Source: Bolinopsis microptera (taxonomy: Eukaryota; Ctenophora; Tentaculata; Lobata; Bolinopsidae). Taken from it: DNA of 64,000 bases. The position numbers and the translations under genes are program-made. The stretch lies in the NCBI RefSeq assembly GCF_026151205.1, contig NC_087075.1:7892858-7956857 (forward strand), given 5' to 3'. How positions within the stretch are numbered: position 1 is the first letter of the stretch; the number at the start of each line of letters is the position of its first letter. Below are positions 40,193-53,029 of the stretch, in pieces. The notes below the pieces were generated by a model. The model was not told where the DNA came from. It did not search any database and saw only the letters and a list, made by a program, of their open reading frames with translations.

Positions 40193-40333
40193 GTGTAGAG
40201 TGCTGAGTGCAGAGTGCAGAGTGCTGAGTGCAGAATGCTGAGTGCAGAGTGCAGAGTGCTGAGTGCTGAGTACAGAGTGCAGAGTGCTGAGTGCTGAGTA
40301 CAGAGTACAGAGTGCAGAGTGCTGAGTGCTGAC
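40193..40333. repeat. GAGTGCT/GAGTGCA 7-bp repeats
   Basis: About 20 units of GAGTGCW or GAGTACA in irregular order. Confidence 0.9.
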
Positions 40334-40948
40334 TACACGCACTTCTATGCTAAACTTGCACTTCATGTAGCATTTATCTGTTTATCTCATACCGTACGTG
40401 GCACTACACTCCTACATCTGTGACAGGGACCAATACAGAACAATACCTAACTACCAACACCAATCTCTTAAAGTGACATCTTCACGTATAATTCACATCA
40501 GCCATATCAGTCATCTTTAAGTACAGGATAATCTTCACACGGAACCCGACTAAATGGCCGGGTATATGACCCTCTTAAATGATAACAACAACTTGCACTT
40601 TCCAGCACAGTTTATATCCTTATCTCCCGTCTACTAACATGAGTGCTTAATACTACAATTAGTATAGAGTATATATACAGTGTAGAGTGTGTGTGTTTGT
40701 AGTTGGGAGAATTTGTGTAAAGTTTAATTTAGTCCTTCAACATACTAACCCCTCATAACTCTATATACTGTTGTATATTAAGATGCAATGAAACTATCGG
40801 GCCACGATGCATGGGGACTTGCCACTCCATGGCAACATTAAAATATATTGACTCTGTTACATCGTTTCCTGTCAATATAAAACTCCGTTACAAATTGAAC
40901 TGGGATCTGGCAATACTACACCTTAGATCAATAAAATATTATAAAGTA

Positions 40949-41240
40949 ATGTGGGTTCTGTTGGGGGCCGGGGTGGGGGTGGGGGAGGTGAGGGGGAGGT
41001 GAGGGGGTTCTGTTGGGGGCCGGGGTGGGGGAGGTGTGGGGGAGGTGAGGGGGTTCTGTTGGGGGCCGGGGTGGGGGAGGTGTGGGGGAGGTGAGGGGGA
41101 GGTGAGGGGGAGGTGAGGGGCCGGGGTGGGGGAGGTGAGGGGGAGGTGAGGGGGTTCTGTTGGGGGCCGGGGTGGGGGAGGTGTGGGGGAGGTGAGGGGG
41201 TTCTGTTGGGGGCCGGGGTGGGGGAGGGGGAGGTGAGCTG
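40949..41240. repeat. G-rich minisatellite (about 45-bp unit)
   Basis: Units GTTCTGTTGGGGGCCGGGGT followed by runs of GGGGGAGGTG. The plus strand is extremely G-rich and could form G-quadruplexes. Pro-rich frames on the other strand are artefacts. Confidence 0.93.
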
Positions 41241-41300
41241 TGAGGGATAATGGTTGACACGTGACAGTGATTCTTGGGTTTGATTGGTCAATAGTGGAAG

Positions 41301-43822
41301 CTGATTATATCTATAATAATGTATAATAATATTGTAGTAATAACCTAAAAAAAACGATAAACTGTACGTGCCCGCTTTAAGTGTTAACTAGGTATTTGCA
41401 GTGGTATTTGCAGTGTTTAGTAGGGAGCATCACAGCTCTCAGTAGTCAGCACTGTTGAAAACTCACGCTCGAGATCTAAGAGGTATTAGGACGGCTTGGT
41501 CCGTTCTCTGTGTGTGTTGAAATAGTGATGTAATTGTGATGATGTAATTGTGATGACACTACCCTCCACAACATCTTTAGTCCATAACCAATTGAGAGCT
41601 GGGCCAGATGGCGACTACATTCACTACCATATTAATGAAGGAGCACATGTTTTAATAGCAAGTGACGTATATTCACTACCATTTGATCACCTATTCTGTT
41701 CAGCATTCTTTTTTCAGGTACTGGCCGTTTGAGAGGGGTGGAAACTTCTGGAAAGAAGTATAGTTTTACTGACATGGTTCATTAAAAGTAGATTTCCGAT
41801 TTCCACCAGATGCAACCACTATCTTAGTCTACTCATCCTTAAAATGAAGTTGCGGCTGGTCATCTAATTAAAATACACATAAAATTGAGAAAAGGGCATG
41901 AAATTAAATTACCGAAGACAATTAGCCATGTGGTGAACCATCTGGGAAACCTAATTAAAATACACATAAAATTGAGAAAAGGGCGTGAAATTAAATTCCC
42001 GGAGGAACACCTCTCCACAATTAGCCATGTGGTGAACCATCTGGGAAACCTAAGAACTTGTCTAGTCGACTCTTGAAGTTCTTCGTCAGCCAATACCAGT
42101 GTGGGAATTGTTGACGCGGAATACTTACACCACTTGATAGTGAGGAGGAATACCGTCAGGAGGAGGAATAAAGGAATAACCACATTAACCAGGAGGAATA
42201 CCGTCAGATCCACCAATTATAGCCGGGGAAGAGGGACGCATATAAAAGCAAATTGTCCGAATACCTGCATTGCATTGAGTCATTAGCTTATTTAAGTTAA
42301 TTGTCCAACTATTATGCACAGTTCTGGTGGTTTTTCAGGGTATTGATTTTCATATTTTTGAAAAGAGAGGGGGGAATAAAAAGTTGATTTCATGAATACA
42401 TTTTTATGTTTACGAGAAAATCTTTGAAATGAGAGCGAATGACTGAACGGAATTTAATTTAACAGACTTTAAGGATTGAAACGAGCTCGCACCCTGTTGT
42501 GCGAACCCTAGGGCGAGGAAGGTTTGTGTTCAATAAGTATAAATAGTTAAGAAAATGGGAAATTCTTTCTTTGAGCTGGAAGAGTTTAAGAAATAGATTC
42601 CATACTTGGTCCTAAGACCTAAGTTACTTTCGGGTGGCTATCTAGATTCAAAAGTTGGAACTTATTAGTTATATTGCTGTATCACTATGTACTTTAACGA
42701 AAAAAAAATCGACTTTTGAAAAATATAAAATACATCAGCACAAAAGCGCAATAGATTGATGGAACAGAGGACATTATAATACATAAATATACATAATTCT
42801 ACGATAAAAAAGAATAATTTAGATTTTACATAATAAGTACATTAAAAACAGCTATACAACAACTAAGATCACAAATATAAAATCGGTTTTGCCCGTTAAC
42901 AACCTAACATAAATTAGTGAATATTGCAACATAATCTACATAATATCTTAATATTTACATCTGAACACCATCTATGATATAGATATCATTTTAATTCTAG
43001 AGGTTAATTTTGAAATTATCCAAGGAGCGAATAGCACGTTATCGCCATTTACAGTGAATACCCAAGGTTTTATAATGAATGCGGAGATAATCCCTTTCAC
43101 ACTACATGAGTTCACAACCAAAATATATAGGGAGGCCGACAAAAGGGGACCGACGATTATCAGGGCCGGTCAGATCATATCACCAATTACTACTACTTTT
43201 TGTACTTGAAAAGGTCTCCTCCTAGTCGTTGGAGTGGCCTGCACCACATAGTAACTCCTTTTACAGTTTTACCGGTGTATTAAACCTCTTTAATGTCATA
43301 GCTGTACATTAAGAAGTAAACATGATCTGACTGCTCTTCAAATATATAAGAAAGAATATTAATAGGGATAAAGAGATAAAGCGTATAGCACTTGTCAAAA
43401 CGGATATTTGATTAGGTTTTTATGTGTATCGAAATAAAAGGTTAAAACCGCCACAATTCTATGACAAGATGATTTAATTCAACATATTCTGTTGAATGTG
43501 AATTTCAAGATTAATGTACATTGTACCGAAATAGTTAGCGGCTTTTAGAAAGCGGCTTGTGATAAATTATTGAGAAAAAAGGGCTGCTCCATTAGTTGGG
43601 AACCCAGTCCCTGATAATTAATCTATAACTGCTAATTAATTAACAAAACTTAACAAATATTTTACTCTATAGTTAATAGCCCCAGAGGAGAAGTACATGT
43701 TTATATTCTTGATTTGTATACAAAATACCTAGACTTCAACAAATATGACTCAATTCTCAATCAGTTTACATGAGCAACCATATCGCAAACTTTATGAAAG
43801 TGACTGTTCTCATAAAATCTCG
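41301..43822. other. No confident gene; one tandem duplication
   Basis: About 41868-41950 is repeated at 41951-42053 (shared ACAATTAGCCATGTGGTGAA and ACACATAAAATTGAG). A minus-strand hydrophobic frame (about 42060-42216) contains duplicated CTCCTGACGGTATTCC words and was not accepted. The rest is AT-rich intergenic DNA. Confidence 0.45.
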
Positions 43823-46800
43823 TTACAACCCAGTTTCAGCTTCCAGCAAGCCAACATGCTCGCACTCCACCACTTCATCATTCCACGAATTCTCCAAATT
43901 CCTCTCATTCCCATTATCAACAACCCCATTAACCACAGCCCCATTACTTACAGGTACATTATTAATAGTCACAACATTGTTGCTCCCTGCACTCCCTGCA
44001 CCATTGTGATCAATACCCGAATCCGCGCACGAATCACTGCTAAAGTTGTTTTTATGAAGAAGCAGCTGCTGCGTGTCGTTGTCATGGGGATCAACATCCT
44101 GGGAGTTATCCGAGGTATTTGAAGTTATGTCGAGAGTTGTGGAGCTCTGGTCCAGGAGGTTGGAGAGGTGGAGGAGGAGGTTGTTCAGGTTGCTGAGAGG
44201 GAGAGAAGTGTTAATTTAGGAAAATAAAGTTCAAACTGTTCCCTGATCTGAACTCTGAATTGCAATGATTTTATTATACATATATAAATAATAATTTTGC
44301 AGTAAAATCAAAGCATTCATTATCAAGTCGTTTATGTCATAGAAAAAATATTATGATGGAATATGAGAAAGAATGTCCACACTAACGAGAAATATAAATA
44401 TTATGAATTTAAACAAGCTCCTTCATAAACCAATCTCTAAATCTAACAAGCAATCACTGACCTAAGCAGGAGATAAGAGAAGAGACGACGCTCCTGACCA
44501 CGGAGCAACTCATTGAGTCGCGAGTAGGACCACGACACTATCAATCCCTCTGAAATTAGATTACTTATTAGTTGCTAATTATTTGGTGTGTGGTTAATTA
44601 ATGGGTCGTTATATTCTACCGAGTACAGGAATAATTGCTGTAATTTCTTATTAATTATAGAATACACGCGATGCGGTGAGCTAAATTTTATTGGGCAATC
44701 TAATCAGTAATTTTAAAAACTGGTTAATCATTAGCTCTAAAAGAGAATATTCAACACCAAATAGCAGTTTCTCGGTTTCTTATAGCAAAGCATTTGCAAA
44801 GTTGAGCGATCGCTTGCCTGGTCTACTGATTAACACACATGCTCTATATTTTACAGATACTTGTTAATTGAAAATACTATCCAGGATGCTGGGATGCATC
44901 TTACTTCCAGAGAATGAGATACAATGGTTACCACCCTTATATGGGCACCACGTGAGATACAATGCATTTTACACTGCATGATATATTATATAATATTTGG
45001 TGTTACATGGTATTCTTAGAAAAGTGGTCCAGATATTGTAGCATTGTCAGATTTAAGGTCGAATTGGATTTAACAGAATGCTATAAGATGGCTCATGGCC
45101 TACTCATTACTGATGTACAGTGTACAATGTATATTGTATGGAGAACACGATTGCTAAATTACTTTCTATACATCTGTATATTTCTACAGAAAAACTGGGT
45201 TAGCGGAGACGATATTAATATAGATTTCATGCAGTACAGTTATTCTCGTACAATGTTAGCATTCCACCGTTGTATCACAATTAGCTGATTAGCGGGTACA
45301 ATTATTCCATTTTCCGCACTGATTATGTGAGTTTATGACCAATTAAAAGAGTAAAGAGCACAGCTTCTCACTGTCGTTCTGTCGTTCTGTCGTTGGCAGA
45401 TTTTAACGTACAATCTACATGGACAACTATCTTTCAGACATCAATTATAAATGTAATAGATTTGAAGTGTTCAATTAGTTTAAAAACCACCGACTAATTA
45501 ACATTTAACTTCTTAACTAAAACCAGCGCCTAGAATTGGAAACATGCAGAAACTTGGTAACCAGTTAAAAAAATTAGCATATAATGATTCGTACATTCGC
45601 CTTTTTAAATCAACAACTTTTTTAAAACACCGTCGAGATGCAGACATAATAATGTTTTGGCTATGGGGTCATTCATATAATATTACGTAATCAATTTTAT
45701 GAAAAATGTTTTCCAAACCCAAGGACCCATTATGTTACCGACATATAATTTTCAGTAGTTATACATTTCAGATACGTCATAAGTCTTGAAATTTTTGGTT
45801 GCTATCGACATTCACCTTCTAAGCCGGATATTTAAGCCGGATATTGAAGCCGGATATCTGGCTGGAACCGAATTCAGCCTCATATTCGGTCGGTTCAAGT
45901 TAAGTTTTATCAATATCAGACTGAACTTTTAATTCAAAAAATAAAAATGTTGATCACGTAATCTGAATCAACAGCACAAATCCTTTGTTTTACTAGCCTG
46001 TCACGTGACTAAAACTAGCCTGTCACGTGACTGAAACTGTTTTTGGCAAGTGATTTAATGAGACCGCTTTTTACAATCTCACTCATAAAATATTCAATAG
46101 ACATGCACTGTACAGTTTAAATTGCATCTGGCAACTCAATAATATGAGTATAATTTATGAAACTGTTAATAACACAAGCACATCCTGGTGGTCACACGAT
46201 GTGATGGCCCTGTTAAAGCTTAACGTATCTCAATATAGGTGAAACATGTAGCTGCAACAGACCAACCACAGTTTATTAAAACTTTGCTTCATTTTTATCA
46301 GCTGACTTTAAACCAAGGAACAAGCGTAATAATGTGAGCCATCGCCCAGCGGAGCCAGACCGGTCGTGTGTAATTTCTCTATAATAAAGAATGAAAGCGT
46401 TAGTGTTGGATATTGAATGATATATATATATATATATATGTGTACTTCCCTGGTTATAGAGTTATAGGTATCATGAATATTTGGAATAAAATTATCGATA
46501 TTTATTCGATTAACTGCTGTGTTTTTACTTGATTTATTTACTAGCAGGAACCTGTGGCCGTATAACTATAACCCTAAAATGGTGTCAAGACTCAAGAGAC
46601 TAAAATAATTATTACCTATTTAATTCGCGTTTTTGACACCACTTGGGGGTCCAAATTTTGGGCTCTAAAACTCCTATTCCTTGGCCAATTTTTTATTTTT
46701 TCATGCTGATTTGGAGGCCATTAAAGCATTTGACCCAGTCAAAAAAGCTTCAGTTGTATATCTTTTACAGTTTTTGCGGAAAGTCGCGTTAAGGTTGATG

Positions 46801-49309
46801 CCGTGGTGTCAAAAAAATGGTACGCTTAAACACATCCATATAATAATATATCGTCTCGCTTTATATATAGAAAGATTTTATTTTATTTCATATCCGGTTG
46901 GAATCTAGGTGAGTGTAAGTATAATATCTTTAATACTAGCTGGTTACCTAGTAACCAGCTAGTAGCCTAGTAACAAGCTAGTAACCTAGTAACAAGCTAG
47001 TAACCTAGTAACCAGCTAGTAACCTAGTAACCAGCTAGTAACCTAGTAACCACCAACCTGTAGCCACAGAGTAGTCAGCAACAAGGGTAGTATCAGTCAC
47101 GTGACTAGAGCTAAAGTTCCAGTTGTTGTGGTTGATAAAGTCTCCTTCTCGTAATCTTACCTTGTGTCCGTTCATTAGTCTTATCGTGATCCTACCTGGA
47201 GTGGGTTTATTAGATATTTTGACTAATTAAATTTTGACTGATTTTGCCTAAATGTCACAGTTTTTATGTTTGAGTTAATAAACTATGATGATTATGTATG
47301 AATTTTACTTGATAGAGTGCTTATCTTAAAGTTAAATGTTTTTACAGGCTCTAATGATGTTGTTGTACGAGCTACTACAGATCTAATATTTAATATCTAA
47401 TAGATAGTAGGTCTGTGATGAATTACCTCAATAAAAAAACCGGCGAATGAGTTTCCGTTTTAGATATGAATACCGCTCCAAAAATGTATTCATAAATGAC
47501 CATCGTTCATCGGGTATACTTGTGAAATTATTGAAATTCATTCTATTCAGTTACTATCGTGTTGATGCCCATAAATTGATTCGCGGAGCCAATCTTTGTG
47601 ACAAATTGCGGAATTCTTTAGAGCACAGTATTATTCACGAATATACACATAGTTGGCAGTTAGCAGCAAATAGTGCAACACCAGCCACTTTAAAGCCACT
47701 TGAGAACCGTTTAAAGATTGTTAGAAGCTGCTTGTGACAGATCAACACAAGCTAAAGACCACTTCATATCGGCTAAGAAACGATGAAATTTTCAATTTTT
47801 AAAGATAATTATTCTGGTTTGGGAATAATGCAAGTAGTTTTAGATTCCTACGGTCAGTAAACCTTTTACGAAGCTTGCTTTTGTAAGTATCTCATTATCT
47901 AACCATCGGTATTTAGCCACTAATTTGCACCCGCAAGACTATCCGTTACTAATTAGTGCAATTAAATAAATTACTCACGAAAAAATGGAATAATCATTAA
48001 ATTGACTTTTGGCAAGAATCCAGTTCAAAGAATCAGCATTGTCTTTTCTTTAGACATAAATGTAAATTAATAAAGTGCTTAAAGAACTTACCGGAAATTA
48101 TTTGCAGGATCTTGTTTGGAATACAGAGTTTTATGAAGGATTCTAGATTCTGTATGAGGTGTAGCAATGACAGTTCCTCCTTCAATGAGCGTGTTGTATG
48201 TGCTTACTGAGATGCCACTACTCTTGTAGCATGTGTTATACAGCTTTTCAAATCCTGAAAATGAGGTAAAATGAATCCTCAGTATGATTTTAAAACTATG
48301 TTAGAACTAAGTAGTACACACAAGTATTGAAGGGCTCTTCAAAACGTAGGTAATTCTTATTCAATTATATGCAGTGATAAATAACACTTCACCACTAGCT
48401 AACCTAATGCTGTGATTGCTTTTATATATTCCACAAATCTTGTACATCTATTTGGATTGTTATTAGCATGATAAAAGCAATATATGTAATTATTGTAAAC
48501 TGAATTTATTTGTCGTTACAGAATATTCCCTACTGCTCACATGACACACTGTATGAAATTGATATATTGAAAGAACCAGAGGAAATATAGTAACACATAA
48601 AATGGTTAAATGACACGAAATCATCCCTGAGCAGTTGGGAATGTGGGGGTATAATGCAACTTACTAGGTTTAATATTGGGTGGGCGATATTCCTTGTAAA
48701 GGAGGACAATCAATCTGACGACATTGTAGATACAAAATAGAATGTTCCACATTGCAGTGTCGGGAGAACAGAGCACCCAAACCGCCCACGAGGAGAAGAA
48801 AAATGCTGAGGAGGGAGAATTTTTGTTATTTAACACACTTACTAGGTCGCTTCAAGGCAAAAATGAAATTTCAAAAAAATTTAATCTGTATCTCCGAAAC
48901 GAACCAAATCGTTGCCCGCAACTTTTGTCGCATAGTACCCATGGCCTTCAAGACAATATTTACCACAAGATGCCAGGACTATTCTGAGAAAGACCATATA
49001 AGCAAAGGATGATGGGAAATTTATAAAATCTCCGATGTAGAGGACACATAGCCACGAGTTTGCTACCTGTAGGTTGTTGGTTCAAATGAAATGGTGTGAG
49101 TTAATAATTGATGTTTAATAAGAAGAGTGCATATAATTAAAAAACATAACAGAGTTTTAGAATACAGTCAATGATAAAATGTCAACTACCTAATCAAAAT
49201 TGTTTGATTGTTTCATGAAATTTCGATTAAAAACCTGGAAGAGTATGTTATTGTAAGAACCCCATGTGCATGTGAAAGCATTGTACCAAGGGAAGTCGAG
49301 AACTCCCAT
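43823..49309 (-). CDS. Popeye domain-containing protein (POPDC/BVES family), complete
   Basis: Seven minus-strand exons: 49235-49309, 48964-49066, 48665-48805, 48092-48254, 47058-47191, 44462-44549 and 43823-44192, all phase-compatible, give 357 residues, the usual POPDC length. The ATG at 49309 has an upstream in-frame stop. Order: short N-terminus with a Cys-Trp and NNILFQ; VANSWLCVLYIGDF; three membrane segments ending in FFFSSWAVWVLCSPDTAMWN and YNVVRLIVLLYKEYRPP; then the cytoplasmic Popeye cyclic-nucleotide-binding fold (RLMNGHKVRLREGDFINHNN, VTDTTLVADYSVA, GLIVSWSYSRLNELL) and a long Ser/Asn-rich tail. POPDC proteins bind cAMP and act in membrane trafficking and excitable cells. The canonical phosphate-binding motif (F-x-DSPEW and FQVT) is here FINHNNW and HVTDTT, so cAMP binding is doubtful. 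The acceptor of exon 5 is the second of two AGs (CAGGTAG). Confidence 0.88.
46416..46441. repeat. (TA)n microsatellite
   Basis: About 11 TA units in the POPDC intron. Confidence 0.9.
46940..47052. repeat. CTAGTAACCTAGTAAC repeats
   Basis: About six imperfect 18-20-bp units immediately downstream of the donor of POPDC exon 47058-47191. Confidence 0.9.
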
Positions 49310-50087
49310 GTCGTAGAGATCCCTTTAATTCCCTCAAGTTTCAGCACTCTTCGTAGATCAAACTGCAACATGTGCTACCTATACTTCATAATGGTAAGAA
49401 TACAAAAGGACAAGCAATGTAAAAATATATTTAAAACAGTGAAATTATTTTGAGAATTAGTGTACTTTTCTTATTTAAATAAAGTGTAATCGCTGAAAAA
49501 TCAAAAGCAATGATGATACTGATGATGATACTGTTTACTTGTGCCTGCTCTAACCTGTCTGAGCATTTCCCCAGCCTAAAAATTTTTGTTGCCATAGTTT
49601 TTATTTAGGTTCATTGTTGTGTTATACTTTATTATTTGATTGAAGTTTCAAATCAAATCATGGTAAAGTGTGCATCATCAATTAATGTCATTATCAATAT
49701 TTCCACAAAAATGTATAATAAATTAAGGTCACTCAATTCTTCCTTATATTACATTCGAAACATTCCAAAAACAATATTTATTCACTAGTTAAAAATCCTT
49801 CTTAAATCCTTCTAATTTAACTTTTAAATTAAAAAATGTCTCAGAGTTCTTGACGTTCAGAGGGTGTTTGTTCCAATATAACGTTAAGTATAAAGTTTGA
49901 CATCACATCATCACACATGTCTAAAAAATATCATCGCACTAAGTGAAAAAATATACAGGGGGGGGGGGGGGGGGGCAAAAGTCAGTACCCAAAATAGGGT
50001 TGGCCTTAATAGCTCAGTCACTGAGTGCCCAATTGAAATAATTCTTTCTGGTATGACTTACTACCACTGCAGGACCTCTTGGTATTA
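49310..50087. other. 5' flank of the POPDC gene, no other gene
   Basis: Contains a homopolymer of about 18 G at 49957-49975. No TATA box stands out. Confidence 0.45.
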
Positions 50088-50089
50088 TA

Positions 50090-50725
50090 CAGGGTGGCCC
50101 ATAAAACACTACCCATCCTTATCTCTTAAAATTGTTACAGGTCGCTGAGATCTTGCAAATTATTTTATTTCAGAATGGAAATGCGCCATAACTTACGTTC
50201 TGATTAATATTTTTGCTTCACATTTTTAGAGAATGTCAATCATAATTAGACACAACTTCGTGCCAAATTTTGTGTGAGTCTGAGCTTGTCTGACAAAGTT
50301 AGCTCCTGAGCGTGCTAGCTTTAATTTCTCACGTAGAACTGTTTACATTGGTTAATAGGAACCACCAAAAAAAATCCTGGGTAAATCCTGGGTAACGTGA
50401 ATAAATCGCTGGTTTTTTGATTTTTTTACCCAGGATTTTTTTTGGTGGTTCCTATTAACCAATGTAAACAGTTCTGGGTGAGAAATTCAAGCTAGCTTGC
50501 TCAGGGGCTAAATTGGTCAAATAAGCTCAGTGAAGCTCGCACTCACAAAAAACTTGCCACAAAGGTTTAGCTACTTGTTATTAACATTCTGTGAAATTTA
50601 GAAGTAAAAATATTTATCAGAACATAAGTTATGCCACTTTTTGTTTTTAAAATAATTTGCAAGATCTCAGCGACCTGTAACAATTTTAAGAGATAAGGAT
50701 GGGTAGTGTTTTATGGGTCACCCTG
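50090..50725. mobile_element. Palindromic Tc1/mariner-type MITE (636 bp)
   Basis: Ends CAGGGTGGCCCATAAAACAC and its inverse GTGTTTTATGGGTCACCCTG, bounded by TA on both sides (50088-50089, 50726-50727). Nearly the whole element is one inverted repeat, with arms meeting near 50385-50430; shared inner words include TTTACATTGGTTAATAGGAA and AGATCTTGCAAATTATTTT. No coding capacity. TA duplication and CAGGG end fit Tc1/mariner-derived foldback elements. Confidence 0.9.
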
Positions 50726-50727
50726 TA

Positions 50728-51127
50728 TTATATAATATATTATGAACTAATATGTACATATCCATGTGATATCTAAAAGTGTATAGCGACCATATTTAAT
50801 AATAATATAGCCTTTCTTGTTTTTAAACAGATCGAGTCACCACATCGCAGCTCACCGGAGTTCACTGTCAGATCTACGTGCAGCCACTACCGCGAGTTGC
50901 TGAGTCCTCATCTCCTTGTTTACCGGGAGTTTAATTATTAAGTTTGTATCTTGTTTTAGACAGGTGCATCCGTAGCTCGTCTTACTAAATATGTCAGACC
51001 TGTCGCCACTCTCAGCACACATGGGGGGCCGGGGGGGCATGGGGCTGAAACCATGCACGTGACTGATAGGGATTAGTTTGATGAACAAAATCCATATATA
51101 ACTATTTATAATAGTTATATATAGTTA
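50728..51127. other. No gene recognised
   Basis: Sequence between two MITEs. A minus-strand frame at 50852-51088 has no recognisable motif. Confidence 0.45.
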
Positions 51128-51779
51128 CAGCCAAACGGTGCCCGTGGGGCAGCCACGCCCATATTTTTTCCAAATTAGGCCCAATTTAGCCAAATACCCT
51201 GAAAATGCCAAAACCATGCTTTGGGATGCTCTACTTGTAGCTACTAGTCTCCTGAACACACATATTAAGTTTTATCAAAATTGGATAAAAATTGGCCGAG
51301 TTATGGGATAAAAACCATATGCGCATATTTGGGCATACGTACCAAATTTGATCGATTTTGGTCCATAAATTGGTCACATATCAATATTTTTGAATATAAC
51401 CAACTTTATATGGAAGGTAAGCCTATAATACACATTCTCTATGATTATCAGCTCAATATCTACCTAACTGTGGATTCTGTGTTCAAATAATCGCAAAAAA
51501 TGAACAAAATCACCCATATCTCAGTTTGCGATATTTGCAAAACTGACTTCGCTCAAAACAATAGAACTCAACAGGACAGAATTTTAAGTTAGGCCTCTAA
51601 AAAAATTTGGCGGCCAAATTCTGAATTTCGCATTGCGAATTTTGGAATTTGGCCGCCAAATTTTTTTAAAGGCCTAACTCAAAATTCTGTGGTTTTGGGC
51701 ATTTTCAGGGTATTTGCCTAAATTAGGCCTAATTTGGACCAAATATGGGCGTGGCTGCCCCGCGGGCACCATTTGGCTG
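51128..51779. mobile_element. 652-bp element with ~90-bp terminal inverted repeats
   Basis: Left end CAGCCAAACGGTGCCCGTGG, right end CGCGGGCACCATTTGGCTG, the inverse. The terminal repeats continue through GCAGCCACGCCCATATTT, CCAAATTAGGC and CCCTGAAAATGC. A hairpin GGCGGCCAAATTCTGAATTT / GGAATTTGGCCGCC sits near the right end. No ORF; target duplication is not clear. A truncated relative is at 9545-10135. Confidence 0.9.
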
Positions 51780-52114
51780 TTGGGGTCCGGGACTCCCTCA
51801 AAAATTCGGTCACCGGTCCTAGTTTGTTGGTCAATTGCTATCTCGAAACCAAGTTTCACAAAAAAATCATGGTGAACCCCCCCCCCCTTAATGTGGCTCT
51901 TGCTATGTGTTGGTTCAGCCGAATTAATTATTTTGTAATTAAGATTATTTTTCTTTTTAGTTAGTTGTCATTCGGCCAAACATTAAGCAACTTATATTGC
52001 AGTACCATTTATCAATTAGTATATCTAAATATGTCATTGTAATTTTGCATGGCTGAAATGTAACGCTTGATTTATATATATGATAATTAATTGAATTTTC
52101 AAATTAAAAAAAAA

Positions 52115-52450
52115 GTAAGTGTAAAAGTCGCGTAATTTGACGAAATTCGTTGATTTTTGCTGTACTATATAAGTATATATTCTGTCATATCTCAAATTCC
52201 TGATATGGAATCATGCTGAAAATTTGTTAATACCGGCCAGACCTTCCAATTAACGGACTGTCAAAAGTGTCCGAAAAATTTGGTGGATGTCCGAGTTGAT
52301 ATAGTGATGAAAATGGGGCAAAAGACGTTGCTTTGAGCTTTAACATAATGTTTGATAATTGGATATGCCTCAAATTTTTCTGACAGCTTCCTTGTAAGTC
52401 TATCAGTAAGCTTTCCAATTTTATTGAAATTGGATTGAGAGAAATTTACT
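52115..52450. repeat. Dispersed repeat, copy 1
   Basis: Shares long stretches with 57104-57420: GTAAAAGTCGCGTAATTTGA, AATTCGTTGATTTTTG, TGTCCGAAAAATTTGGTGGA, GAGTTGATATAGTGAT, TAACATAATGT and TAAGCTT. Non-coding; origin unknown. Confidence 0.85.
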
Positions 52451-52597
52451 CAATAAGATTTATCGAGCGTGCTAAATCACTCTACAGTCGATCTTCGAGA
52501 TTGTTCTAAAAGGACCTCCGACAGTTGAAACCAACTTCAATCGATGTATTTTCGGACGCTGATTCCGAATCATGACGACAATTTTGTCGAAGCAGTA

Positions 52598-53006
52598 ACT
52601 TAGCCCGGCGAGGCACATAGCACACTCTGCAACTCCGTGTCAAATGTTTCATATATACTAGCCAAGTTCACAAGATATATCCTTGTGTTTGAGAAGCGCT
52701 CATTAGAACTGCTTCCGTTCCCTTCAGTATCCCACAGTCTCTCGAGTTTCATAACTGCCAGAGAACTCTCTTAAACAATTACTAGACCCGGTGATTATAA
52801 ATCAAGAGGCTTGCATATAATGAACATATTGACATGGGTGCAGAGTTGAGCCTGTACGGAACCTAGTAGTTTCAGTTCCTTGTTTAACTTGCCGTACAGC
52901 AAGGACATTCACTACTTTAGCCCGGCGAGGCACATAGCTCACTCTGCAACTCTGTGTCAAATGTTTCATATATACTAGCCAAGTTCACAAGATATATCCT
53001 TGTATG
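52598..53006. repeat. ~95-bp direct repeat pair
   Basis: TTAGCCCGGCGAGGCACATA...TATATCCTTGT is at about 52600-52697 and again at about 52917-53007, about 220 bases apart. Might be the ends of an insertion. Confidence 0.85.
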
Positions 53007-53029
53007 AAATCTGACCCCTTAAATTATAT

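Noticed and set aside
41860-42216. Hydrophobic minus-strand frame of 118 codons
   Set aside because: Largely made of two internal DNA duplications; no acceptor or donor links it to a neighbour.
47447-47737. 96-codon plus-strand frame with HEYTH, resembling a zinc-protease HExxH
   Set aside because: Short, antisense in a POPDC intron, no other protease feature; the pentapeptide alone is not evidence.
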